A DNA stretch of 60,623 nt from an uncultured Bacilli bacterium. Its GTDB lineage: Bacteria; Bacillota_I; Bacilli_A; RFN20; CAG-631. The position numbers were made by a program, and so were the translations under genes. The first letter of the stretch is position 1; every line of letters begins with the position of its first letter. The stretch covers positions 1-60,623 of the forward strand of contig CANQFQ010000009.1 in assembly GCA_947599835.1 (NCBI GenBank). The letters are read 5' to 3'. Positions 15,992 to 23,985 of the stretch are shown one piece after another. The notes beneath the pieces were generated by a model. It saw nothing but the letters and a program-made list of their open reading frames with translations. It had not been told where the DNA came from and ran no database searches.

Positions 15992-18208
15992 CTATAGCAT
16001 TTTATAAGTATCAATATCAAAAATGATACTACATTTTTTATTTGCTAATTCTTTTTGAAATTGCTGAGCAACTTCATGCAAGGATTGAATTAAGCTATTT
16101 CTATTTTTTGTTTTTAATAGTAAACGAACTTTATATTTCACATTTTCTTTGAAAACATAAGGGAAAGCAGGTCCTAAGATATCAAAGTCTTTATTTTGGG
16201 TCAAGTAGGCAAAAATTTGATCTCCTAATAATAATGCATTTTCAGGTTTTTCACATAAAATAGTAATCGATGATAAAAAGGAAAAAGGAGGATAATTTCT
16301 TCGATTTCTAAAAACCATATCTTGATTAAAAAATCTTTGATAATCATGTTTAGCAGCCCATTGAATGGCATAATGATCAGGGTTATAGGTTTGAATAATG
16401 ACTCTTCCCTCTTTACTTCCACGTCCCGCTCTTCCAGCTACTTGAGAAAGTAATTCAAAGGTAAATTCATTACTTCTAAAATCCGCTACGGCAAGGGTAA
16501 TATCTGCATCGATGACACCTACTAAAGTGACATCATGAAAATCTAATCCTTTGGCCACCATTTGTGTTCCTAAAAGGATGTTATAATCTTCCGATTGAAA
16601 TTTTTCAAGAATTTTTAAATGGCCTAATTTGATAGAGGTTGTATCATTATCCATTCGCAATATTTTGGCTGATGGATATTGATTTTGAATGATTTCTTCG
16701 ATTTTTTGTGTACCGGTTCCCATAAATAAAAAATCTGTACCTTGGCATTTAGGACATACATGATCAAAGGAGACTTCATAATTACAATAATGGCATTTAA
16801 ATTTATCTCCTTTTTTATGATAACTCATGGATAATTCACAATTCGGACATTTGAACATATAGCCACATTTTCGACAAGATACATAAGGAGAATATCCGCG
16901 ACGATTATGTAATAATATGATTTTTTCATGTTGGGTCAGTGTTTTTTTGATTTCTGCATCTAAAGTTTTAGAAATTAAAGAAACACCTTCTTTTAAATAA
17001 TCTTCCCGCATATTAACAATTTGACAATGCGGTAACGTTTGTAAGTTGGCTCTTTTTGTTAAAAAAACAGGAGTATAGATTTTTTTAACCGCTCTTGCTT
17101 TTGATTCAAAACTAGGGGTAGCACTACCTAAAACAACTTTTGCATGATGTTGTTTGGCTCTAAAAATGGCAATATCCCTTGCATGATAGGTCGGCATTTG
17201 ATCTTGTTTATAACTTGTAGAATGTTCTTCATCTAAGATAATAATTCCAATATTTTGTAAAGGAGCAAAAATGGCGGAACGTGCCCCAATGACCACTTTT
17301 GCTTTTCCACTTTTGATTTTTTCGTATTGTTGCTTTTTTTCATTTGCTGATAAATTGCCATGTAAAATGGCAATATCTTGATAAAACCATTGTTGAAACC
17401 GTTGAATCATCATCGGAGTTAAAGAAATTTCTGGGACTAAAACAATGGCTGTTTTTTTCATTTGAATATAATAATTTACTAAATTTAAATAGACCTCTGT
17501 TTTGCCACTTCCGGTGATGCCTTGTAAGAGATAGGTATCATTGGTTCCATGAATAATGGTATCAAAGGCGGCTTGTTGTTCTTGATTCATATGAAATCGA
17601 TTGATTAAAGTTACCATTTGATAATTTTTTAAATAATCTTGCACGATTTCTTCATCTTCTAATTGAACCAATCCTAATTGTTCAAGTTTTTTAAGCATTG
17701 AACGATTCGAAACATCTTTTAAATATGTAGTTTTTAATGCTAATAATTTTTCATAAAATAATTTTTGTTTTGAAGTAAGTTGGGATAGCTTTTCTTCATT
17801 TGCCTCAACAACTTTGATTTTTTTAACGATTCTTCCATGGATGGGTTTTAAACTAGAGGTTGTCGGTTTATAATGTTGCGGCAAAATGGTTTGAATACAA
17901 GAAATTAATGGAGTGACATATTCATAGGACATAAATTTTGCTAGTTCAAAAAGATCATCCGAAAGCACTTTTTGTGTGTCAATCACAGAATGAATAAATT
18001 TATATTCTAAATGATCTTGTTGGCATAATTGTTCATAGGTTAAAGGTGTTTGAGAAATTTCCGTGACATATCCTAAAATATTTTGATGTCCAAAAGGAAC
18101 ATAGACACGAAAACCCACATCAACGAGGGTTTCGTCTTTGGCAAGATAAGAAAAGGAAGTGTTTAAAGCCAATGAACGATGTTCAATATATACTTTTAAA
18201 ATTTTCAT
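15992..18208 (-). CDS. priA: Primosomal protein N' (PriA helicase)
   Basis: This 738-residue superfamily-2 DNA helicase restarts stalled replication forks. It has an N-terminal DNA-binding domain, Walker A GITGSGKTEVYL, Walker B with ILDEEHSTSYKQ, motif III GSATPSF, and a double zinc finger with pairs C-R-K-C, C-P-N-C, C-H-Y-C and C-P-K-C. The C-terminal helicase motifs include QVAGRAGRG. Length is normal. It follows gmk by 33 nt; coaBC and rpoZ, usual between them in Bacillota, are not here. Confidence 0.96.
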   Translation of the reverse strand: MKILKVYIEHRSLALNTSFSYLAKDETLVDVGFRVYVPFGHQNILGYVTEISQTPLTYEQLCQQDHLEYKFIHSVIDTQKVLSDDLFELAKFMSYEYVTPLISCIQTILPQHYKPTTSSLKPIHGRIVKKIKVVEANEEKLSQLTSKQKLFYEKLLALKTTYLKDVSNRSMLKKLEQLGLVQLEDEEIVQDYLKNYQMVTLINRFHMNQEQQAAFDTIIHGTNDTYLLQGITGSGKTEVYLNLVNYYIQMKKTAIVLVPEISLTPMMIQRFQQWFYQDIAILHGNLSANEKKQQYEKIKSGKAKVVIGARSAIFAPLQNIGIIILDEEHSTSYKQDQMPTYHARDIAIFRAKQHHAKVVLGSATPSFESKARAVKKIYTPVFLTKRANLQTLPHCQIVNMREDYLKEGVSLISKTLDAEIKKTLTQHEKIILLHNRRGYSPYVSCRKCGYMFKCPNCELSMSYHKKGDKFKCHYCNYEVSFDHVCPKCQGTDFLFMGTGTQKIEEIIQNQYPSAKILRMDNDTTSIKLGHLKILEKFQSEDYNILLGTQMVAKGLDFHDVTLVGVIDADITLAVADFRSNEFTFELLSQVAGRAGRGSKEGRVIIQTYNPDHYAIQWAAKHDYQRFFNQDMVFRNRRNYPPFSFLSSITILCEKPENALLLGDQIFAYLTQNKDFDILGPAFPYVFKENVKYKVRLLLKTKNRNSLIQSLHEVAQQFQKELANKKCSIIFDIDTYKML

Positions 18209-18241
18209 TGTGCTTCACTTCCTTATATTTATTTAAGATTG

Positions 18242-18802
18242 CTAACTATAATGCTTAATGATATTAGCGATTTCTTCGCTAGCTTTAGCAATGGTATTGT
18301 TAATAACGACATATTTATAATCATTTTGTAGTTTCATTTCACGTTTAGCTTTAGATAATCGTTGTTGAATAATTTCTTCAGGCTCACTACGACGTCCACG
18401 AATGCGATTTTCAAGTTCAGCAAAACTTGGTGGAACCATGAAAATTGTAATGGCATCGGGACATTTTTGCATGACTTGTTTGGCCCCTTCAATTTCAATT
18501 TCTAAAAGTACATTTCTACCAGCATTTAATAAATTTTCCACAAATGATTTCGGCGTACCATATTGATTTCCTACAAATTCAGCCCATTCTAACAATTCAC
18601 CATTTGCTTTTGCTCTTTCAAATTCTTCCGTGGAAACAAAAAAGTAATCTTCGCCATCTTTTTCATTTACACGTGCTTTCCGTGTTGTCATAGAAATGGA
18701 ATAGGCTAAATTTAAATCGGGAATTGCCATGACACTTTCACGGATGGTTCCTTTACCTACACCACTAGGACCACTTAATATAAATAAGGTGCCTTTTTTC
18801 AT
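18242..18802 (-). CDS. gmk: Guanylate kinase
   Basis: The protein has 186 residues and phosphorylates GMP to GDP. P-loop LSGPSGVGKGTI is at about residues 8-19, followed by SMTTRKARVNEKDGEDYFFV (GMP binding), LLEWAEFVGNQYGTP, and the lid with RIRGRRSE. It is the first gene of a long minus-strand operon. A good promoter lies about 60 bp upstream, and the leader contains a 9-bp inverted repeat. Divergent to rqcH, as in other Bacillota. Confidence 0.97.
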   Translation of the reverse strand: MKKGTLFILSGPSGVGKGTIRESVMAIPDLNLAYSISMTTRKARVNEKDGEDYFFVSTEEFERAKANGELLEWAEFVGNQYGTPKSFVENLLNAGRNVLLEIEIEGAKQVMQKCPDAITIFMVPPSFAELENRIRGRRSEPEEIIQQRLSKAKREMKLQNDYKYVVINNTIAKASEEIANIIKHYS

Positions 18803-18829
18803 TGTGATTCAACTCCTTAAAATACCTTC

Positions 18830-18850
18830 AAAATCATTAAAAATGATTTT
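18830..18850 (-). promoter_or_regulatory. Inverted repeat in the gmk operon leader
   Basis: AAAATCATT, three A, AATGATTTT: a perfect 9-bp inverted repeat between the gmk -10 box and the gmk start. It could form an RNA hairpin in the leader or serve as an operator. There is no direct evidence for either. Confidence 0.4.
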
Positions 18851-18859
18851 AGCAGTTTT

Positions 18860-18888
18860 ATTATACGAAAAAAAATGTAGTTTTTCAA
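18860..18888 (-). promoter_or_regulatory. Sigma-A promoter of the gmk-rpe operon
   Basis: On the minus strand TTGAAA (plus 18883-18888), a 17-bp spacer and TATAAT (plus 18860-18865). Correct orientation and distance for gmk. Confidence 0.8.
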
Positions 18889-18953
18889 TGAAGAGATATA
18901 AAACATATAAGTAAAAACAAAAAAAATATGGTATGATAAAGGCGGTGATTAAA

Positions 18954-20537
18954 ATGGCCCTTGATTTTTTAATGTTTCATCGAATGATCGAATTAACAAA
19001 AAAGAAAATACTCAATGGAAAAATTACGAAAATTAGCCAAATTTCTAATGAAGAATTTTTATTTGAAATTCGTAATTTAAATGCAAATCATTATTTATTA
19101 ATTAGCACGCATCCACTCATGCCCTATTTAAATTTAATCGAGGAAAAACCCAATTCCATTACAACGAGTAATCATTTGGTACTGTTATTAAAAAAACATT
19201 TAGAAAATGGTAAAATTGTTACTTTTGAACAACAAAATAACGATCGAATCGTGCTTTTTGAAATTCAAAATCGAGATGAATATTTTAATCATGGCATGAA
19301 AAAAATGTTTGTTGAATTGATTGGCAGAGCCTCTAATTTAATTTTAACCGATGAAAACAATCAAATTATGGATTGCTTAAAGAAAATCCCAATTCAATAT
19401 AATCATTTAAGAACGTTATTACCGAATGTTCGATATGAATTTATTCCAAAGCCTGAAAATTTTCAACTTCCTATTTCTATTCAAAATGAATTAGAATATC
19501 GAAAAATAAATCTTGATGAGTTGCAAAAAATGATTGATTCAAGCGATAAAATTTATATTACAGAAGCAGAAAACAAAAGAGATTTTCATTTTTTTCCTTT
19601 TTTATATTTGCAAGGAACGATCACGGAATATGAATGGCATCGTGGAATTGAACAATTTTATCAAGAAACCTTAAAAAACGAGCGAAGAAGACAATTGATT
19701 GCGAATTATGAAAAAATTCTAAAAATAGAACTTAAAAAAAATAAGAAAAAGATGGATCGTTTGCAACAAGATTTAAGTAATGCCAATGATGCTTTGCATT
19801 ATAAATATCTTGCTGATCTTTTATTAACTTATGGTCAAGAAATTAAAAAAATAACGAATCCATTGGAAATTTTTGATGAAGAAAAACAAGAAATGGTTTC
19901 CATTCCAATGGACATCCGTTATGATGTTTTTAGTAATGTAAATGCACTTTATAAGAAATATCGAAAGGCCAAAGTAGCCCAAGAAAAAATACAAGAACAA
20001 ATGATGATTACGCAGAATCAAATCGATTATTTAGAATCCATTCAATATCATTTACAAAATGCAAATCCCATGACATTAAAAGAAATTGAAGAAGAATTAA
20101 TTCAACAAGGAATTATCAAAAATACGAATAAAAAGACTTATCATAAAAAAAATAAAAAGGTCGTTGAAAAAGTTTATCATCCCTTACAATATCATTATCA
20201 CAATGTTTTAATTTCTGTCGGTCAAAACAATTTACAAAATGAATATTTAACCTTTAAAATTGCTCATAAAAAAGATTATTATTTTCATGTGCAAAAATTC
20301 CATGGGGCACATGTTATTTTGCATACGGATCAATTGACTGAAGAACGCATTCGAATGGCTGCTAATTTAGCAACTTTGCATAGTGAAGCAAGTCAATCAT
20401 CGAGTGTTGCTGTTGATTATACTCAAGTCAAAAATGTAAAAAAAATTCCGGGTGGAAAACCCGGAAAGGTATTAATCAAGCAACAGAAAACAATTTATAT
20501 TGATCCTGATGTTGATTTGTTAAAAAAACTATCTTAA
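18954..20537 (+). CDS. rqcH: Ribosome-associated quality-control factor RqcH (NFACT family)
   Basis: The protein has about 527 residues. The NFACT-N domain starts MALDFLMFHRMIELT and includes LIGRASNLILTDE; a coiled-coil middle spans about residues 260-370; and the NFACT-R domain contains YYFHVQKFHGAHVI. RqcH adds alanine tails to nascent chains on stalled 50S subunits; older annotations call it fibronectin-binding protein. ATG 18954 fits the family N-terminus and has GGCGGTG upstream; an earlier ATG at 18933 is in frame but overlaps the likely -10 region TATGAT. Its 3' end overlaps the convergent cotD-like gene by 9 nt with no terminator between. Confidence 0.93.
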   Translation: MALDFLMFHRMIELTKKKILNGKITKISQISNEEFLFEIRNLNANHYLLISTHPLMPYLNLIEEKPNSITTSNHLVLLLKKHLENGKIVTFEQQNNDRIVLFEIQNRDEYFNHGMKKMFVELIGRASNLILTDENNQIMDCLKKIPIQYNHLRTLLPNVRYEFIPKPENFQLPISIQNELEYRKINLDELQKMIDSSDKIYITEAENKRDFHFFPFLYLQGTITEYEWHRGIEQFYQETLKNERRRQLIANYEKILKIELKKNKKKMDRLQQDLSNANDALHYKYLADLLLTYGQEIKKITNPLEIFDEEKQEMVSIPMDIRYDVFSNVNALYKKYRKAKVAQEKIQEQMMITQNQIDYLESIQYHLQNANPMTLKEIEEELIQQGIIKNTNKKTYHKKNKKVVEKVYHPLQYHYHNVLISVGQNNLQNEYLTFKIAHKKDYYFHVQKFHGAHVILHTDQLTEERIRMAANLATLHSEASQSSSVAVDYTQVKNVKKIPGGKPGKVLIKQQKTIYIDPDVDLLKKLS

Positions 20538-20768
20538 ACCTTGTTGATTGTTGTTGCAACATACGTTTTCTTCGCTTGTACTTCTTACGATTTCATAAGT
20601 GTAACAAGGAACAAAATGGTTCACAACATGTGTTCTAACAGGGATAATTACTGGTTGATTGTATCTATGTGTACAATGTACAACGCATACTCTTTCAGGG
20701 CATACGATGGGTTGACATCCACATGGATTCGTAGTTGTATTGTTCATATTGTTCATATTTGTATTCAT
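20529..20768 (-). CDS. CotD-like spore coat protein
   Basis: The protein has 79 residues, with an Asn/Met-rich start, then PCGCQPIVCPERVCVVHCTH and a Val/His/Cys-rich centre, ending CCNNNQQG. The spaced C-P-x-x-V and H-x-V-x-H-F pattern and small size match CotD-family inner-coat proteins of Bacillus. AAGGAGG precedes the start by 11 nt. Upstream, CATACTTTA resembles the -10 of mother-cell sigma factors (CATA-N3-TA), though an overlapping TATAAT is also present. Two YjcZ-type genes follow upstream on the same strand, which supports a sporulation role. Confidence 0.7.
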   Translation of the reverse strand: MNTNMNNMNNTTTNPCGCQPIVCPERVCVVHCTHRYNQPVIIPVRTHVVNHFVPCYTYEIVRSTSEENVCCNNNQQGLR

Positions 20769-20859
20769 CTCTAAAATCCTCCTTACTATTATAAAGTATG
20801 TTGTTAATTTTCTTTGTGATAGGAGATGTGCCCAACTTCACCATAAAATGTAAAAAAGA

Positions 20860-20889
20860 AAAGTTAGTTTCATGTACGAAACTAACTTT
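20860..20889 (-). terminator. Terminator between the yjcZ-like and cotD-like genes
   Basis: AAAGTTAGTTTC and GAAACTAACTTT form a perfect 12-bp stem with a 6-nt loop. On the minus strand it is followed by a T-rich tract. It separates transcription of the small sporulation genes from cotD. Confidence 0.85.
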
Positions 20890-20906
20890 TAAATTTTTAA
20901 GTTATA

Positions 20907-20981
20907 TTAGAAAATCCAGCAAGCGCCGATGATTACGAGTAAAATGAATAATACTAAGAATAAAGCATATTGTCCTCCCAT
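20907..20981 (-). CDS. YjcZ-family small sporulation protein, 24 residues
   Basis: The frame encodes MGGQYALFLVLFILLVIIGA followed by CWIF. This is the YjcZ/sporulation-membrane-peptide pattern: a Gly-containing start and one helix F-x-L-x-L-V-L-F-I-L-L-V-I-I-G. GGGAGGA lies 5 nt before ATG. The gene is short, but the hydrophobic core is nearly identical to that of the next gene, LVLFILLVIIG in both, so both are very likely real. Members accumulate during sporulation in Bacillus; their exact role is unclear. Confidence 0.75.
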   Translation of the reverse strand: MGGQYALFLVLFILLVIIGACWIF

Positions 20982-21027
20982 AATAATCCTCCCTTCTTAC
21001 AACTTTTGATTTATTAAAAACTATAAA

Positions 21028-21165
21028 TTAGTATAGATAAATTGATCCGATGATAACAAGTAAAATGAATAATACTAAAATGAGTACAAAACTTGTTCCA
21101 GTTCCACCACATGTATTTGTTACAGGTGTTGTTCCACAAGGGCAACCGCATGATTGATTGTTCAT
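21028..21165 (-). CDS. YjcZ-family small sporulation protein, 45 residues
   Basis: The N-terminal half is Cys/Gly/Thr-rich (MNNQSCGCPCGTTPVTNTCG). The C-terminal half is one membrane helix containing FVLILVLFILLVIIG, as in YjcZ-family sporulation proteins. AAAGGAGG precedes the start. Upstream, CATAGTATA fits the -10 pattern of mother-cell sigma factors, but the -35 is not clear. It is a paralogue of the gene 46 bp downstream. The Cys/Asn-rich front resembles the cotD-like protein nearby. Confidence 0.75.
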   Translation of the reverse strand: MNNQSCGCPCGTTPVTNTCGGTGTSFVLILVLFILLVIIGSIYLY

Positions 21166-21242
21166 AGTAAACCTCCTTTTGTTGTCTACGATATACTATG
21201 ATAAAATCCATGTTTTTGACACAGCTAAAAAAGAAAAAAGGC

Positions 21243-21272
21243 AAAAAAAATACCCGCACATGAAGTGCGGGT
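21243..21272 (-). terminator. Terminator of the HU-like gene
   Basis: On the minus strand ACCCGCAC and GTGCGGGT form an 8-bp GC-rich stem with a 5-nt loop, followed by A then eight T. Confidence 0.9.
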
Positions 21273-21286
21273 TGAATTTTAAAAGA

Positions 21287-21976
21287 TTACTTTTGGAAAA
21301 CAAAATTGAATGTATCTTTAAATTCTTTAATTTCAACTTTTGTTGTTTCTGGTGCTGTTTTTTTAATGTACTTTTTAATAATTGATAAACTTGAAACAAT
21401 ATCTATTTCAGGTAAACCAGTTTTTTGAAGAAGAACGAGTTTGATTTCTTTTTCTGTGTGTTCTTGTCCTTCATAAATCCAATGTAATTCACTAGGTTCA
21501 CTCACATCAATCTTTTCTTTTTCAACTTCCTTTTCTTTTTCAACAAATGTTGGTTCTGTTTCATTTTCTGGTTGTTCTTTTACTTCTTCTTTTTCAGCTA
21601 CTTCTTTAGCTCTTTCTTCAGCTAAAGCAACTTCAGCAGCAGCACTTACAGCTGCAGCAGCATCAAAAGCAGCTTCAATGTTTTCATCTTCTATTTCAAT
21701 AGCTTCTGGTTTTGGTTGTATTTCAAAATAAGGTTTAAATGTAATAACGAAATGTTCAGGAACAACTTCAACTTGTTGTGTCACAAGATTAACTTGTTCT
21801 TTTGCCATAGTTTTTCTTAATTTAAATACACCGAATCCGGAAATTTTGATGCTTTCTTCTTCAGAAATATTTGCTTTGACATTATTGAAAACCATATCAT
21901 AATAATCTTTAGCATCTTTTTTAGAACAACCTAGTTTTTCAACAAGAACATCAATCCAATCTTTTTGTTTTAACAT
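21287..21976 (-). CDS. HU/IHF-like DNA-binding protein with long acidic extension
   Basis: The protein has 229 residues. Residues 1-90 look like an HU/IHF fold: LGCSKKDAKDYYDMVFNNVK, then IKISGFGVFKLRKTMAKE, where GFGVF is the HU hallmark, and VITFKPYFEI. Residues about 95-165 are a low-complexity Ala/Glu/Lys-rich linker, and 165-229 form another predicted small domain (ending FKDTFNFVFQK) that I do not recognise. Plain HU is about 90 residues, so the extension more than doubles it. The protein probably organises DNA or binds a partner through the tail. It has its own promoter and terminator. Confidence 0.75.
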   Translation of the reverse strand: MLKQKDWIDVLVEKLGCSKKDAKDYYDMVFNNVKANISEEESIKISGFGVFKLRKTMAKEQVNLVTQQVEVVPEHFVITFKPYFEIQPKPEAIEIEDENIEAAFDAAAAVSAAAEVALAEERAKEVAEKEEVKEQPENETEPTFVEKEKEVEKEKIDVSEPSELHWIYEGQEHTEKEIKLVLLQKTGLPEIDIVSSLSIIKKYIKKTAPETTKVEIKEFKDTFNFVFQK

Positions 21977-22000
21977 ACTTAAGCCCCCTTATTCATTACC

Positions 22001-22029
22001 ATTATATAAAAAACGTATGTTTTGTTCAA
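22001..22029 (-). promoter_or_regulatory. Sigma-A promoter of the HU-like gene
   Basis: On the minus strand TTGAAC (plus 22024-22029), 17 bp, TATAAT (plus 22001-22006). Confidence 0.8.
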
Positions 22030-22168
22030 CATTTTTTTTATTTTTTTTATTTTTTTCGAAAAAATACGAAAAAAACATAAAATGGCTTGTTTTGTTGGTT
22101 TAAAAAAAGGAAAAAATATTAAAATATAGGTGGGATATATATAATATATATATTCTTGTAAAAAAATA

Positions 22169-22197
22169 TTGATTATAAAACATTCTTATGCTAAAAT
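22169..22197 (+). promoter_or_regulatory. Promoter of the foldase-like lipoprotein genes
   Basis: TTGATT, 17 bp, TAAAAT, with a TGC just before the -10 (extended -10). AAGGAGG follows before the ATG at 22234. Confidence 0.75.
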
Positions 22198-22233
22198 TAT
22201 ATCTGCGATGTTAAAAAGGAGGTCTTTTCTCTG

Positions 22234-23973
22234 ATGAAAAAGAAAATAACACCATTAACCTTCCTTCTTTGTTCAGCTCTTCTTGCTGCTGGTTGTTCAA
22301 AAGAAGATGTCAAGGTTAAAAAAGAAAACGGCAATTATGTAATTTATTCAATTACTGTCGATGGGAAAAAACAAAGTTTTACAGCGGATGACTTATTAGA
22401 TGAAATGCTTGATTCTCAAGTTGCAACTACGCGTCTTTACAACGAAGTGTCAAGAAAAGTCTTTGCACTTGCAGCTGATCAAAAATTAAGCAGTTCTCGG
22501 ATTAGTGAAATTAAAAAGGTTGCTGAAGATAAAGTTACCGATTTTAAAGCAAACGTTAAATCTCAATCTAAGGAACAAGGCATTGATTATGATACATATT
22601 TAGAAAGTTCTCTAGAACAAGAAGGCGTAAAAACGCTAGATGAACTTGAAAAATTATATGTAGATCAAGAAAAGAAATCTGCATATCTTGAAGATTATGT
22701 TGAAGATAATTATGACTATTTCTTAGAAAAATATTTAAGCGTTTATACACCTTTCCAAGTAAAACATATTTTAGTAGCAGCAAATACAGCAGATAGTCAA
22801 TTTACTAATGGAACAATGACTCCTGATAAAGCTCGTTTATTATTAAAAGTAATCAGACGTTTCATGACCGGTGAAAAATTTGCAACTATTGCTGATTTAA
22901 CAGATGATACTTCATCTAAAGATAATGGTGGTATTATGCCATTTAATCAAGGACAAAATTATGTTAATGAATTTCGTTTTGCTCCTTACATTTTAGCTTT
23001 AAATGAAAAAACTGGTGATGAAAGATTAAAATTAGCTCAACAATTACATTTGATTGATGATGAATTAGATCTTGCAGATGCTGGTGATAAAGCTAAAGCG
23101 CAAGAAGATTACGATGAATTAAGAATTGATTCCGTATACGAAAATGGTGTTGGAACCATTAAATTAACGGATATTCTTGAATTAGAAAAAGAAGTAACAA
23201 AAGACGATAAAGGTGCAAACTTCTATTATGATGCAGAAGGCAATCGCATCACGAGTATTGATACGCCAACTTATGCTGAACAAGTATATGAATTACCTAA
23301 GGGAGTTCAAGAAGGCGACGAAGAATACTATGAAGAATATGAATTAAAGAGAAACGTTATTTTCAATAACACTTTAAATACGCACCAAGTCAAATACATT
23401 TCTGTTGATGGTGTAGCAGATGTTGCTGAAAATGCCAAAGCTACAGTGAAAGTTAATGGTGTTAACACAGATGTGTTAGCAGATGATCAAGGGAATCCAA
23501 TTTATGTAATTTATGCTTCTACAGGTATTCATTTCATGGTAAACGTTTATGATTATATTAAAGAAGTGAATGCTGAAGGAGGACTTGAAAAAGTTAAATC
23601 ATTCTTTACATTATTTGATAGTTCATCTAAAGACACAGATTATACAAAATATCAAAATACTTATATTGGTCAAAATGAAGCTTATTTAAAACGTGATAAA
23701 TTGGAAAGCAATAGCGATACGTTATTAGCTGCTGTTCAATCCTATATTTCTCCACTTGAAGAATATGCTTTCAATGAATTAGTCTATGTGGATCAAGAAA
23801 TCACAATTCAATTCCGTAGTGAAGAACTTTATGAAAATGTTCAAAAATATGTTGAAGATCGTATTGAAGCTGGCGATGATAGTTTCTATGATGCATTAGA
23901 AACTTCTTTCGATACTTATATTTCTAAGTTAGAAAGAGAATTAGAAGCTAAACAAGCGTTAGTAACAGAATAG
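22234..23973 (+). CDS. PrsA-like foldase lipoprotein with parvulin domain
   Basis: The protein has 579 residues with lipobox LAAGC at 17-21. Residues about 60-165 are helical, like the SurA/PrsA chaperone domain. VKHILVAAN (about 176) followed by GEKFATIADLTDDTSSKDNG is the parvulin (PpiC) rotamase signature H-I-L-V-A...F-x-x-A...D-x-x-S-x-x-x-G-G. The second parvulin His is not obvious, so activity is uncertain. PrsA proteins fold secreted proteins outside the membrane. It is much longer than B. subtilis PrsA (about 290) and has an acidic insertion. Together with the next gene, 12 nt downstream, it forms a pair of extracytoplasmic chaperones. Confidence 0.75.
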   Translation: MKKKITPLTFLLCSALLAAGCSKEDVKVKKENGNYVIYSITVDGKKQSFTADDLLDEMLDSQVATTRLYNEVSRKVFALAADQKLSSSRISEIKKVAEDKVTDFKANVKSQSKEQGIDYDTYLESSLEQEGVKTLDELEKLYVDQEKKSAYLEDYVEDNYDYFLEKYLSVYTPFQVKHILVAANTADSQFTNGTMTPDKARLLLKVIRRFMTGEKFATIADLTDDTSSKDNGGIMPFNQGQNYVNEFRFAPYILALNEKTGDERLKLAQQLHLIDDELDLADAGDKAKAQEDYDELRIDSVYENGVGTIKLTDILELEKEVTKDDKGANFYYDAEGNRITSIDTPTYAEQVYELPKGVQEGDEEYYEEYELKRNVIFNNTLNTHQVKYISVDGVADVAENAKATVKVNGVNTDVLADDQGNPIYVIYASTGIHFMVNVYDYIKEVNAEGGLEKVKSFFTLFDSSSKDTDYTKYQNTYIGQNEAYLKRDKLESNSDTLLAAVQSYISPLEEYAFNELVYVDQEITIQFRSEELYENVQKYVEDRIEAGDDSFYDALETSFDTYISKLERELEAKQALVTE

Positions 23974-23985
23974 AGGTGACTAATA

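Noticed and set aside
20541-20774. A plus-strand frame opposite the cotD-like gene
   Set aside because: It lacks a ribosome site, while the minus-strand frame has AAGGAGG and a recognisable coat-protein pattern.
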